From the NCBI GenBank assembly GCA_002412885.1, contig DHVX01000043.1:62001-126000 (forward strand): a stretch of 64,000 nucleotides of DNA, written 5' to 3'. This document shows, piece by piece, positions 42,830-52,168 of the stretch. The position numbers and the translations under genes were made by a program. The notes under the pieces are model-generated. The model saw only the letters and a list, made by a program, of their open reading frames with translations. It made no database searches and was not told where the DNA came from. This stretch comes from Bacteroidales bacterium UBA5197 (GTDB lineage Bacteria; Bacteroidota; Bacteroidia; Bacteroidales; Lentimicrobiaceae). Numbering within the stretch: the stretch's first letter is position 1; each line of letters begins with the position of its first letter.

Positions 42830-43780
42830 TTCCATCTTTTCCATGTCTTTGGCAAACTGCATGGTAAATAAATCAGAGCCTTTCACATTCAAATGGTCGG
42901 GATCGAAAAAGTATTCGGGGTGGTCGAAGAAAATATCGTGGTAATTCAACATACCCATGAAAACGGAGTAGCGTGAAGTAATGGCTTCAATTTCGGCAAA
43001 TAGTTTTTCTTCGGGCACTATTTTGATTTCTTCCTCATGAAACTCACGGGTCATGGGGTAACGCACCATAATTACCTTAACATCATTTGCCTGGCACAAC
43101 TGAAGGATTTTCTCAAAATAAACTTTTATGGATGGGTCGAAGTATGCGTCCTTCGACAGAAACAGATTGGCTTTGTCCCAGGCCAGTTTCCGTTTGTTGG
43201 GTTCGTCGGCAAAATTTTTGTAATCTCTGTGCGGCCGATATCCGTTGTGCATTTCCAGCGTTTTCATTTTTATCCGGTAAAGGATTGAAAGCTGCACATC
43301 CTTGTAGTTGCCGGCATAGGAGAAAAACCGGCCTTCAAGCCATTTGGTCAGTATGTTGCGGTCGCTTTTAACCTTTGCCAGTTCACGGTAATCGATGTAA
43401 TCTATCCAGTAGGAATTGTATTCGTAACGGTCGGCAATCTTTGGCCCATAGGTGGAAATATCAGCCTGTAAAATCACATATTCCGGTTTTTTGCCGCTCT
43501 TTTCAATGATGTGTTTCAGTTTGTAATAAGATTGAATGTAATTTTCGCTGGGTGACCCATAGTTGAAACTTTTTTCGAGAATATGAGTGTTGATGCAATT
43601 GTGCGAATTGCCAAGCGCGAGGTATTTCAGCGTGTCATTGTAAGCAGCAAATTGCTCGTCCATTTTCCGGTTCAGGATGTTGTGCACCGAAAACGCCTTA
43701 AACGACTGATCCAATACAAAGTTGACCGCCACAAGCAGGGCAGCAAACAGTATAAAGCGTTTTGCAGTTTTATTTGTCAT
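42809..43780 (-). CDS. SGNH-hydrolase-like partner of MBOAT (DltD/AlgJ-like)
   Basis: The protein has 323 residues from the ATG at 43780, where one N-terminal membrane anchor begins (AKRFILFAALLVAVNFVLD). The frame's upstream start at 43936 would overlap the MBOAT gene and is rejected. LALGNSHNCINT is the block I region, with Asn where most have Asp, and FFDPDHLNVKGSDLF carries the late Asp-x-x-His. Such proteins sit in the periplasm and transfer acyl groups handed over by an MBOAT protein. The MBOAT gene ends 2 bp upstream, so they are translated together. Confidence 0.85.
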   Translation of the reverse strand: MTNKTAKRFILFAALLVAVNFVLDQSFKAFSVHNILNRKMDEQFAAYNDTLKYLALGNSHNCINTHILEKSFNYGSPSENYIQSYYKLKHIIEKSGKKPEYVILQADISTYGPKIADRYEYNSYWIDYIDYRELAKVKSDRNILTKWLEGRFFSYAGNYKDVQLSILYRIKMKTLEMHNGYRPHRDYKNFADEPNKRKLAWDKANLFLSKDAYFDPSIKVYFEKILQLCQANDVKVIMVRYPMTREFHEEEIKIVPEEKLFAEIEAITSRYSVFMGMLNYHDIFFDHPEYFFDPDHLNVKGSDLFTMQFAKDMEKMESGMLAE

Positions 43781-43782
43781 GG

Positions 43783-45234
43783 TCAAAACTGAAAATAGAT
43801 GAATTTTTCCTGATGCAGCACACCAAACAGCAGCACAAAGAAGATAAATCCGATGTAAGCCGTCCAGCGGATGATCATTGGTTTTGAAGCAATTGTCCTG
43901 ACCAGATTGTGTTTTGCATGAAAATGCTCTGCCCACAACAAAATTACAATCATCATTATACCAAAAACAACTTCAAGGTTTTTTAAAATGGCTTTCATTG
44001 CTTCGGCCGTATTGCTGAAATCAAATGCATTTGACAACAAAAGCATGCTGTCGCTCAGGTTGTTTGCCCTGAATAAGAAAAGAGAAAACACCACCAGACT
44101 GATCATATAAATGATGCCAATTGTCTTTTTCAGAACGGGAAATTTGTTGATTCCCATGCGTTGGTAAAATCCAGCCACGGGTTTTTCGGTGATGGTTTCA
44201 ATGACAAGCATAATTCCATGAAAAAGTCCGAAAAGCACAAATGTCCATGCCGCACCGTGCCACAAACCCATCAGCAGAAAAGTAATGACCAGATTGCGAT
44301 AGATTTTCGCCTGAACAATCTTTTTGTCTTTGATGTATGGCAGCGAATACAGCAAATAATCCCGAAACCAGGTGGTGAGTGAGATGTGCCAGCGGTTCCA
44401 GAAATCGCGCAGCGAAGTGGCGATAAGCGGCCGGTTAAAGTTGATCATCAGTTCATAACCCAATATGCGGGCTGAGCCGCGGGCAATATCCGTATATCCC
44501 GAAAAATCGCAGTAAAGCTGAATAGCGAACAGCAGGGTTGCCAGAATAACCGGGATTCCATTGTATTCGGCAGGATTTTCGTAAATCAGTCCGACAAACA
44601 TCCCCAAACGGTCGGCAATCACCAGTTTCTTAAAGAAACCCCACAGCATAAGTTTTAGTCCGCAGATCAGGTTTTGCTCACTGAACGCCCGTGGATTATT
44701 GATCTGTGGCAGCAGGCTGGTTGACCGCTCGATGGGACCGGCCACCAATTGCGGGAAAAACGAAACATACAATGCAAATTTGCCGAAGTGTTTTTCGGGC
44801 TTTCTGATGCCTCTGTAAACATCAATGGTGTAGCTGAGCGACTGGAAAATAAAGAAAGAAATGCCAACCGGCAGCAGAATCTGGTACAAAGGAAATGCAT
44901 ATCCGCTGTTGCTTGCCTGAAGCAATGCATTGGCACTTTCCGAGAAAAAATTCAGGTATTTAAACCCGGCCAGCATTCCCAGATTGACAAGGATACTCAG
45001 CAGCAGCCAGTTTTTTTTCTTTCTCTTCGAAAGTTCATTTCCTATTTTAATCGCCACTGAATAATCAACCAGCGTGGTAAAAAGGATCAGAATGGCATAT
45101 TCTGCCTTCCATGACATGTAGAAAAAATAGCTGGCAACAAGCAGCAGCAACCATCTCCATTTTACCGGCAGGGTAAAATAGAGCGCAACCACAAGCGGAA
45201 GAAAAAGCAGGAATTCTAAAGAATTAAACAGCAT
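43783..45234 (-). CDS. MBOAT family O-acyltransferase (AlgI/DltB-like)
   Basis: The protein has 483 residues from the ATG at 45234 (MLFNSLEFLLFLP, the usual family start); the TTG two codons earlier is less likely. It is a multi-pass membrane protein with FFPQLVAGPIERS, FWNRWHISLTTWFRDY and the catalytic His region GLWHGAAWTFVLFGLFHG near residue 325. It moves acyl groups, often acetyl, across the membrane for O-acylation of polysaccharides or teichoic-acid-like polymers. It forms an operon with the SGNH partner. The modified glycan is unknown. Confidence 0.94.
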   Translation of the reverse strand: MLFNSLEFLLFLPLVVALYFTLPVKWRWLLLLVASYFFYMSWKAEYAILILFTTLVDYSVAIKIGNELSKRKKKNWLLLSILVNLGMLAGFKYLNFFSESANALLQASNSGYAFPLYQILLPVGISFFIFQSLSYTIDVYRGIRKPEKHFGKFALYVSFFPQLVAGPIERSTSLLPQINNPRAFSEQNLICGLKLMLWGFFKKLVIADRLGMFVGLIYENPAEYNGIPVILATLLFAIQLYCDFSGYTDIARGSARILGYELMINFNRPLIATSLRDFWNRWHISLTTWFRDYLLYSLPYIKDKKIVQAKIYRNLVITFLLMGLWHGAAWTFVLFGLFHGIMLVIETITEKPVAGFYQRMGINKFPVLKKTIGIIYMISLVVFSLFLFRANNLSDSMLLLSNAFDFSNTAEAMKAILKNLEVVFGIMMIVILLWAEHFHAKHNLVRTIASKPMIIRWTAYIGFIFFVLLFGVLHQEKFIYFQF

Positions 45235-45281
45235 GGGCAACCATTAATCGAGGCTGCAAATTAAAGCATTTTTGGGTTACA

Positions 45282-46433
45282 CTATACCTTAATTTCAGGG
45301 TCATCCCCAATAAACGTTTCAAAATTACCATGGTTCACCATCCGGGTTTGATGGTTGGGGTAGGCTTTAAGAAATGAATCGGGAAACCTGACTTTGGTAT
45401 CCTTCCATTTAAATTCAAATGCATTCAATATCCCATCCTGCTCCTCGATAAAGTCAATTTCAGCCTGATCATGGGTTCTCCAGAAGTAAGTATTCGGGAA
45501 TTTAGATTGATAGTGGTTTGCTTTCATCCGTTCTGAAAGCAGGAAATTTTCCCACAAAGCACCTTTGTCAAACCTCAATTCTATGGGTGAATAGTTGCTG
45601 ATTAGTACATTTCTTATTCCATTATCATAAAAATAATACTTCTTACCCTTTTTTATCTCGTTGCGCAGATTTCTGCTCAGAGAAGGAAGTTTATATATCA
45701 CATAAGTCTTTTCCAGCAGATCCAGGTATTTTTCAACAGTATTGTTGTCAATATTCCCTATGGTTTTTGATAGTTCGTGGTAATTTACTTCGCTTCCTAC
45801 CTGAAAAGCCAGTGCTTGTAATAGTTTCTCCAAATGGCTGGATTTCCTGATTCCTTCAACCTGAAGGATGTCCTTGTAAAGGTAACTCTGGGCAATTTCA
45901 ATCAATATTTCTTTTTCATTGCCGGGATTATTGATCACTTCAGGATAAGAACCAAATATGAGCCTGTTCTCCAGCGTGCGTCGTGCCTCCAGATTATTTG
46001 AACTATTTACAAGTTCCTGATAACTCACAGGATAAAGATAGAATGTACGTTTTCTTCCCGTTAGAGGTTCATTGGTGCTGTTGAGTAAATCCAACGCGGA
46101 TGACCCTGTTGCAATAATCTGTAATTCAGGCTTGTTGTCGTGCAACAATTTTAATTTTAAGCCAATATCGCTGATTTGCTGAGCCTCATCAATGATTACA
46201 AGTCGGGTATCATTCCCTATAAGTTGCAATAACCGGGTGCTGGTATTGGCTGTTGAAAGTTCATTAAAAATATCAGCTTCATCGGCATTTAACCACTTTG
46301 TATTGACCTTTAGGGTATCAACGAGTTTTTTCAGCAGGGTGGTTTTTCCTACCTGCCGCGCGCCCAAAAGGATTATTACCTTGTTTTTAAAGCACTGGGA
46401 TTTTATCTTATCCAATAAAATGCGCTCAATCAT
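45282..46433 (-). CDS. AAA ATPase with DUF4143 domain (second of two)
   Basis: The protein has 383 residues. Walker A is LGARQVGKTTLL (about 23-34), Walker B is RLVIIDEAQQI, the sensor is IIATGSSALDL, and LTGRKRTFYLYPVS follows. The C-terminal DUF4143 region has a nuclease-like end (FWRTHDQAEIDFIEEQDG). It is only distantly similar to the protein at 19313. A complete promoter (TTTG-N20-TATTTTTG) lies upstream, and beyond it two related palindromic boxes. The function of the family is not established. Confidence 0.9.
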   Translation of the reverse strand: MIERILLDKIKSQCFKNKVIILLGARQVGKTTLLKKLVDTLKVNTKWLNADEADIFNELSTANTSTRLLQLIGNDTRLVIIDEAQQISDIGLKLKLLHDNKPELQIIATGSSALDLLNSTNEPLTGRKRTFYLYPVSYQELVNSSNNLEARRTLENRLIFGSYPEVINNPGNEKEILIEIAQSYLYKDILQVEGIRKSSHLEKLLQALAFQVGSEVNYHELSKTIGNIDNNTVEKYLDLLEKTYVIYKLPSLSRNLRNEIKKGKKYYFYDNGIRNVLISNYSPIELRFDKGALWENFLLSERMKANHYQSKFPNTYFWRTHDQAEIDFIEEQDGILNAFEFKWKDTKVRFPDSFLKAYPNHQTRMVNHGNFETFIGDDPEIKV

Positions 46434-46449
46434 GGGATCTTATTTTAAG

Positions 46450-46481
46450 CAAAAATACGCTATAATTGGTCATTTTCCAAA
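46450..46481 (-). promoter_or_regulatory. Promoter TTTG-N20-TATTTTTG of the DUF4143 gene
   Basis: On the minus strand the -33 TTTG (46481-46478) and -7 TATTTTTG (46457-46450) are 20 bp apart, and the ATG follows 16 bp later. Confidence 0.65.
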
Positions 46482-46494
46482 ATTTGAGCCTAAT

Positions 46495-46546
46495 ATTTGG
46501 ATTATAATCGAAAAATCAGGCGTATATTTTGGAATATAATCCAAAA
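46495..46546. promoter_or_regulatory. Two palindromic boxes upstream of the DUF4143 promoter
   Basis: TTTTGGAATATAATCCAAAA (46527-46546) is palindromic at 18 of 20 positions. A related ATTTGGATTATAATCGAAAA lies at 46495-46514, 32 bp away on the same face of the helix. They suggest a dimeric regulator site; the regulator is unknown. Confidence 0.55.
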
Positions 46547-46582
46547 ATTGGGTATTAAGTCTATAAACCAGCCACACTGGAT

Positions 46583-46684
46583 CTTGAAGATCGGGCACCG
46601 AATCTCAATAGACATTAACTCACCATTAGCAAGTTAACATACTTTACCGGCTTCCCACCCGGAATATTCCAAAATTTGCTGACT
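46583..46684 (+). repeat. 102-bp direct repeat, copy A
   Basis: It matches copy B (52046-52147) without gaps at 94 of 102 positions by eye. It ends within the stop codon of the T9SS gene (minus strand), so in the reading direction the element begins at that stop. Confidence 0.85.
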
Positions 46685-47675
46685 ATAACCTGACAAACCG
46701 GGAAGTATAGGTTTCCTTTCCGTGCTTAATGATGAGCTGGTATATGCCCGTAGTTAAATCTGAAACAGGAACCTGAATTTCTCCAATTTGATTTTGGTTG
46801 ATTGATGCGTTATAAACCGCGCGGCCGGTCATATCGCAGATAATAATTGTTGCCGGAGAAGTAATGACATTTTTCAACCGGATATTTAATATGTCCACAA
46901 CCGGATTTGGATATACAACAGGCACTTCTATGTTAAAACCAGCATTTTCTACCGTCAGGTTATTGAATTGATATACTGTATTTGGCAGGATTGATCCATT
47001 CAGATAAAAGAAATCGTCTGATTCAACCATTGAAGGATATAAAGGATTACCCTGCAACCAAAGCGATTTTGTAGAAATTGTATCCATATCATAATCGTAA
47101 TCAGGAATCAGGGTAACAGATGGGCCAGATTCGTCGGCATATGCATAGTCGGGATTTAATATTTGAGAAGGACCGTAATGTATCTCAATATTGCCGCTTG
47201 CTTCATAAAGCCATAATTGGAAATTTACATAATCGTTCAATGTATTATTTACAAGGAACTCAAATAGAAAGCCAACGTTTTTCCATTCCATTTTGAATAT
47301 TCTGTTGCCAATATCGCCGGTAAGTTCGTATGAAAGCGGAGAAAGTGAATGAGCTGTACCAAAACCCCGGTCAACAAGTGAAGCGCCAAAAGGAATAATG
47401 ATTTTATGAAAACCACCTTCTTCATCGGATGTCGATAGCATTGCCGGTGCAGTTTCGAAAAAATACAAGGTATCAATGGTAGAATGAAAATACCAGAAAT
47501 CAAAACCTATTGGAATTATATAATCGGGCATTTCCCATACCTGGCCGTTATTGAGCGATACGGGATTGGCTAAATTGGAATAGGTTTCTGTGGTTGTGAT
47601 CAGACTATATGTTTGTGCATTTAGTAAACCTGCAGAAAACAGGAAGAAAATCGATAATGATAATAATTGCTTCAT
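46683..47675 (-). CDS. T9SS-sorted secreted protein
   Basis: The protein has 330 residues. The signal peptide is MKQLLSLSIFFLFSAGLLNAQ. The N-terminal two thirds are beta-rich without a domain I recognise (PIGFDFWYFHSTIDTLYFFE, MEWKNVGFLFEFLVNN, ASGNIEIHYGPS), resembling lectin- or fimbria-like surface modules. Residues about 255-330 are a type A sorting domain (VPVVYPNPVVDILNIRL to TYTSRFVRL), so it is exported by T9SS. It is the last gene of the DUF4249/TonB operon, 41 bp after the small barrel gene. It may be the surface partner of that receptor. Confidence 0.85.
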   Translation of the reverse strand: MKQLLSLSIFFLFSAGLLNAQTYSLITTTETYSNLANPVSLNNGQVWEMPDYIIPIGFDFWYFHSTIDTLYFFETAPAMLSTSDEEGGFHKIIIPFGASLVDRGFGTAHSLSPLSYELTGDIGNRIFKMEWKNVGFLFEFLVNNTLNDYVNFQLWLYEASGNIEIHYGPSQILNPDYAYADESGPSVTLIPDYDYDMDTISTKSLWLQGNPLYPSMVESDDFFYLNGSILPNTVYQFNNLTVENAGFNIEVPVVYPNPVVDILNIRLKNVITSPATIIICDMTGRAVYNASINQNQIGEIQVPVSDLTTGIYQLIIKHGKETYTSRFVRL

Positions 47676-47716
47676 GGTTGAATGTTTTATTGGTTAATTG
47701 ACAGTTTGAAAATCAG

Positions 47717-48289
47717 TTATTTGAATTTTAAGGATACTCCAATCTGCAATGTATTATGACTTATGCCATTATATAAGGCTTTGTTCTCATGCCCATATTC
47801 TGCAAACAAACCTAAATGATCAAATGGATAAAAAGCTACCCCACCTCCAATAAAGTATTGCCAGTAGGCTCCTTGAAAATAATCTGTTTCTTTACCGGAA
47901 TAATAATATCCACCAAATTTTGTAGCTAAGTACAAATCAAACCGGAAATCTTCCTTTTTCATCAGAAAGGGAAGTAAATGTGCATTCACATTTATTCCGT
48001 AAACCGGTGCATAAGCATCTCTTATACCAGTTTGTGGAGGCCGCGAAAACTGAAGGTAATTACTGCCTCCCAAATAGGCACCAATTTCCAAAAAGTTTAA
48101 AATACCATAGTTGGCAGAAGCGCGGAACTGATTGGCTTTTGGCGACACGTCTTTTCGCGAATCAGGGATATATCCGACCTGAAAATTCCATCTGTTTTTA
48201 ATATACGATGACTGTGAAAAGACATCCTGCGTAAGTAAAAGCAATGCAAAAGCAAGAATAATGAGTAGATTGGTTTTTTTAGTTTTCAT
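47717..48289 (-). CDS. Small outer membrane beta-barrel protein
   Basis: The protein has 190 residues from the ATG at 48289, the start of a signal peptide (MKTKKTNLLIILAFALLLLTQDVFSQ). The in-frame start at 48337 lies inside the TonB receptor gene. The mature part alternates polar and hydrophobic residues with many Tyr/Gly (FRASANYGILNFLEIGAYLGG, YWQYFIGGGVAFYPFDHLGLFAEYGHEN) and ends LQIGVSLKFK, as in 8-stranded barrels. The start overlaps the receptor gene by 11 bp, so translation is coupled. The specific role is unknown. Confidence 0.85.
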   Translation of the reverse strand: MKTKKTNLLIILAFALLLLTQDVFSQSSYIKNRWNFQVGYIPDSRKDVSPKANQFRASANYGILNFLEIGAYLGGSNYLQFSRPPQTGIRDAYAPVYGINVNAHLLPFLMKKEDFRFDLYLATKFGGYYYSGKETDYFQGAYWQYFIGGGVAFYPFDHLGLFAEYGHENKALYNGISHNTLQIGVSLKFK

Positions 48290-50699
48290 GATACAGCCAT
48301 TTGTTGAGTTTCTTTTTAAAGGTTTCTTTGTTTTCATTCTTTGAGTCGAAATATCGTTTATATGAAACCATCGGAATTATAGGGAAAAGGCTTAACTGAT
48401 ACATATTGTTGGGTTTGTAACCGATGCCGCTTGTTTCAGGATTAATTATTTCGCCCGACGCAGATGTATTGTAATAATAGTAAACCGGGTTTTTACGGTT
48501 ATATGCGTTATAAACAGAAAATGTCCAACTGGATTTAACTTTGTTATTGGCTCCGATTTTGTTAACTGTCAGTCCAAGGTCAAGACGATGATAATTTTTC
48601 ATGCGTGCGCTATTCCGTTCTCCATAAATAAAGGTTTCATAGTAAACCGGTTCTCCATCTTCGCCTGGTTCAAGTGAAATGGTAAGTTGTTTTCCTGCAA
48701 CCGGAGTATAGGGCAACCCGCTTTGAAACGCCCATGCAGCATTGAACGTCAGTTTTTCTGAAAACTTGTGTTGGATAAAAATTGATGCTGAATGAGGTCT
48801 GTCATAATCGAAAAGAAATTTATTGCCCTGATTTATGGCAGGGAATTGCCTTGTCGCATTGCTCCAGCCATAGCCTGCAAATCCTGTCCATGCGCCCTTG
48901 GTTTTTCTTATAAGCAATTCAACACCATAGGCTTCACCTTTGCCACCTGAAACTACTTTTGAATGCCAGTTATTTACTCCTTTAAGACTTATGAAACCCT
49001 CTTTGTAAGTGGTAAGATTTTCCATTGTTTTATAATACAGATTCATCTCTGCCTGATAACTGCCATCGGCAAAAATTCCTGTCCACCCGAATGTATATTG
49101 ATTCGACATGGAAGGCTTAATTTCTTTATCAGAGGGTATCCATATTTCATTGCCCATGATATTGCCGGCTGTATAAAGAAGGTGCGTGAACTGATTTATC
49201 CTCATGTAGCTCATGTTGAGCTGATGATTTTTGTTAAGGTCTTTGTAGATAATCAGTCGCGGTTCCAACACAGATGGATTATACCCCGAAGCTAAGAATT
49301 TTACGAAACGCAGTCCTGCGTCAACTTTAAAGCCATTTCCTAAATCAAAAGAATTATCCAGATATAGCGCCGATTCTATAGTTTCCGTCCTTTGTTTCTC
49401 AATTTGGAGCAACTGACCCGAATTAAATTCATAATTTGGTAAGTGAATCATCAATGATGTTTTCATCCCGAAGTTTACGGTCCAATCCTTCACCGGCTGA
49501 TATTTCCAACCCGATTGAATTGAAAAGTCCTGAAGCGACGAAAGATACCTGCTTTTATTGGTTGTGATGTCATTTTCTGTTTTATAGGTGAAGTTTTGTC
49601 TTTCGCCCAGCCGGTAACGTGTGTATGAGATGGTCTGCTCCGCGAACAAATTCTTTGAAATCACACGCTTCCAATGCATTGAGAGCAGCCAATTGCCCCA
49701 TATTGTTATCATATGGTTTTTATTATCCGGATTTTGTTTGTCTTTCTTCGACCAGTAATTGAGGTAATCATCACCCTGATAAATATTAAAATGGAAACTG
49801 TTTTTTGCGTTTGGTCTCCATGAGATTTTGCCATTCAGGTCGTGAAAGCCATATCCCAGAATATAAGAATTTCCTTTGCCGAGAGATGAACCTGCGATGG
49901 TAAGAATATCGAACAATGTTTTGCGGCCAGTGAATATATAGCTTGCATTCTTTTTTATCGGTCCTTCGAGCAAAAGCGAAAAATCGGTTATTCCTATGCT
50001 ATAAGAGCCTTGTGGCCCTGATAAACTTCCTTCTTTTTGTGTGATATCCACAACGGATGAAAGTTTTCCGCCATAACGCGCCGGAAATCCTCCTTTATAA
50101 AGTGCTATGCTATTTATTATATCAGGATTAAAGACCGACATAAAACCGCCAAGATGGTTGACATATATAACCGGGACATTATCAAATAAATAGAGGTTTT
50201 CGCCCGGGTTACCCCCACGAACCAACAGTAAACTCGAACCTTCGCTCTGCGATTTTATTCCGGGTTGTAAAAGCAATGCTTTTATCACATCTGGTTTACC
50301 ACTTAATGAAGGGATAGAAAGCAATTCATTCATGCTCATTTTTGTGACATTGGGCTTGATAGTGCCTTTTGCCTGGATCACAACTTCCGAAAGCTCTTTT
50401 CCAGGAGTCAAAAGTATCTCTATCAAAGTGTCCTTCTCCGATACAATTAGTATATCAGAAAATGTGTATCCGGTATAAGAAATTCTCAGCCCGGCGGGTG
50501 TGTTGATAAGAATATTGAAATATCCGTTGTTGTCGGTTATGCATCCATTAAAGGTTTCTTTTTCAGAGACATTCGCACCGATAAGCCGCTCACCGGAATG
50601 TGCATCCATTACAAATCCCGATACACGTGTTTGAGAATACCCGCTTAAAGTAAGCAACATTAATGCTGAAAGAAAAGAGAAGTATCTGATATTTCTCAT
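48279..50699 (-). CDS. TonB-dependent receptor (DUF4249-partnered type)
   Basis: The protein has 806 residues. The signal peptide is MRNIRYFSFLSALMLLTLSGYSQ. A carboxypeptidase-like regulatory domain follows at about 25-110 (VSGFVMDAHSGERLIGANV), then the plug (VIKALLLQPGIKSQSEGSS, LLVRGGNPGENLYLFDNVPV, SVVDITQKEGS) and the barrel. The last segment SYKRYFDSKNENKETFKKKLNKWLYHEN extends beyond the barrel. It lies 5 bp after a DUF4249 lipoprotein gene; these pairs recur in Bacteroidota and are thought to act together, with the lipoprotein at the surface. The ligand is unknown. Confidence 0.94.
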   Translation of the reverse strand: MRNIRYFSFLSALMLLTLSGYSQTRVSGFVMDAHSGERLIGANVSEKETFNGCITDNNGYFNILINTPAGLRISYTGYTFSDILIVSEKDTLIEILLTPGKELSEVVIQAKGTIKPNVTKMSMNELLSIPSLSGKPDVIKALLLQPGIKSQSEGSSLLLVRGGNPGENLYLFDNVPVIYVNHLGGFMSVFNPDIINSIALYKGGFPARYGGKLSSVVDITQKEGSLSGPQGSYSIGITDFSLLLEGPIKKNASYIFTGRKTLFDILTIAGSSLGKGNSYILGYGFHDLNGKISWRPNAKNSFHFNIYQGDDYLNYWSKKDKQNPDNKNHMITIWGNWLLSMHWKRVISKNLFAEQTISYTRYRLGERQNFTYKTENDITTNKSRYLSSLQDFSIQSGWKYQPVKDWTVNFGMKTSLMIHLPNYEFNSGQLLQIEKQRTETIESALYLDNSFDLGNGFKVDAGLRFVKFLASGYNPSVLEPRLIIYKDLNKNHQLNMSYMRINQFTHLLYTAGNIMGNEIWIPSDKEIKPSMSNQYTFGWTGIFADGSYQAEMNLYYKTMENLTTYKEGFISLKGVNNWHSKVVSGGKGEAYGVELLIRKTKGAWTGFAGYGWSNATRQFPAINQGNKFLFDYDRPHSASIFIQHKFSEKLTFNAAWAFQSGLPYTPVAGKQLTISLEPGEDGEPVYYETFIYGERNSARMKNYHRLDLGLTVNKIGANNKVKSSWTFSVYNAYNRKNPVYYYYNTSASGEIINPETSGIGYKPNNMYQLSLFPIIPMVSYKRYFDSKNENKETFKKKLNKWLYHEN

Positions 50700-50704
50700 A
50701 AATC

Positions 50705-51613
50705 TTAGTAGTGAGGATAAATTGTGTCAGAAACCACAGCAGAATATCCAATGAAAATACCATAACCGTTTTCAACATTTGAATATAGCGGGAATGCTGT
50801 ATTTGTGCTTAATCCAAATTCAGGAAACCTGCCTGTATCATATAAATATTTTTGCCTGGCAAACAGATAATAGTCCTTACTTACAGATCGGATTTCAAGC
50901 ATAAAAGGGTAGAGGTTGCTATAATAACTTCCTCCTGAACTGCTTGACGAACCTGTTATGTAATTAATGGTCATCGTATAGCTTGTATCTTGAATCAGAT
51001 CATTACTAAAGACGGTAAGCGGAAGCCCTTCATTCAACAAAACAGGATCAACAATATTGATTATTTCGGCGTTGTATTCAGATTCGTACTGAAAAAGCCG
51101 GATGCGTGCTTCAAAATATTGTTCTTCTGAGGGAATAGAATGAAAAGTGAATTTTATTGCGGGATAGGTTACTCCCTCAGTATCCTTGCCAGCTACAGAA
51201 ATATGTTCAATTTCAGTGATTGAAGTTGTAGCAGGAATTTTGGCCTTGCACACTGCCTCTGAAAACCCGGGGATACTTACCTTGATTTCATATTTTATTT
51301 TTTGCTCAGCGGTTGTTTCTGAAACAAAGACACCATCCCCGAACGTAGCAAGTTGCTCAATAAACTGATCGTCAGCAAACAGGTTAACCACTGCATTATC
51401 AACACCTTTAATTTCCAGGGCATCAAATTTTGAAGCGATTGAAACATGAACACTTATCGGTTCCCCTGCTTTAATAATGCTATTGATGACTGGTGCCGGA
51501 GAAAAGCTTTGGTTTTCGGTTTCAACAAGTTTACGGCAACTAAAGAAAGAAAAGGACATTGATATAAACAAACCAATTGTCAGACATCTTATCACTTTTT
51601 TGGGTAGCTTCAT
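50705..51613 (-). CDS. DUF4249 lipoprotein
   Basis: The protein has 302 residues. The signal MKLPKKVIRCLTIGLFISMSFSFFSC has the lipobox Cys at residue 26. The rest fits DUF4249: an immunoglobulin-like first domain (PVINSIIKAGEPISVHVS, FVSETTAEQKIKYEIKVSIPGF), TSITEIEHISVAG, then the region SKDYYLFARQKYLYD. It is first in the operon DUF4249, TonB receptor, barrel, T9SS protein. It has a full promoter upstream and a leader of about 140 bases. Confidence 0.9.
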   Translation of the reverse strand: MKLPKKVIRCLTIGLFISMSFSFFSCRKLVETENQSFSPAPVINSIIKAGEPISVHVSIASKFDALEIKGVDNAVVNLFADDQFIEQLATFGDGVFVSETTAEQKIKYEIKVSIPGFSEAVCKAKIPATTSITEIEHISVAGKDTEGVTYPAIKFTFHSIPSEEQYFEARIRLFQYESEYNAEIINIVDPVLLNEGLPLTVFSNDLIQDTSYTMTINYITGSSSSSGGSYYSNLYPFMLEIRSVSKDYYLFARQKYLYDTGRFPEFGLSTNTAFPLYSNVENGYGIFIGYSAVVSDTIYPHY

Positions 51614-51762
51614 TACATTGCATTTTGAATTTTATTTATAATTTTCTTCATTGCCAGTGCTGCCAAAAAACAAAAGCACTGATAATATATTGTCTATCTG
51701 AATTCTATTTCAATTTAATGTCAGCAACAAATACAAGATAATTATTTGTCGTTGTCAGTCTG

Positions 51763-51792
51763 CAAATATATACCCTAAATTCAGAAACGCAA
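51763..51792 (-). promoter_or_regulatory. Promoter TTG-N19-TATATTTG of the DUF4249/TonB operon
   Basis: On the minus strand TTG (51792-51790) and TATATTTG (51770-51763) are 19 bp apart. Apart from this promoter and the repeat at 52046, nothing else is seen in the spacer 51614-52168. Confidence 0.6.
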
Positions 51793-52045
51793 GGGGAGCG
51801 TAGTGTGTAGAATCATAAAAATATTTAAATTTTTGCTATATGTTCATACAGTAAGAGCGAAATCCTGCTGCCGTGATCCCTGAAAGGACTGAATTGGTTG
51901 GATTAGATTTTTAATTCTTAATTGATCTGACAAAAATGTCCAGAATACGATTTTTAAGGTTCAACTTAAATTGCTGATCTTCGGTACAATAATGATTATG
52001 TTTTCACTTTTGGGTTTATCTCAGATTTTATAGGATGCCATTGTC

Positions 52046-52147
52046 CTTGAAGATCGGGCACTGAATCTCAATAGATATTAACTCACCCTTAGCATGATAA
52101 CATACTTTACCGGCTTCCCTGCCGGAATATTCCTAAATTTGCTGACT
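52046..52147 (+). repeat. 102-bp direct repeat, copy B
   Basis: It is in the same orientation as copy A, beginning CTTGAAGATCGGGCACTGAA and ending AAATTTGCTGACT. It lies 21 bp before the second sulfotransferase gene. The two copies bracket the 4-gene DUF4249/TonB operon. Confidence 0.85.
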
Positions 52148-52168
52148 TCACTTTCTTAATGATGTGTT

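Noticed and set aside
46583..52147. Insertion sequence or composite transposon
   Set aside because: The flanking 102-bp direct repeats contain no transposase gene and no obvious terminal inverted repeats.
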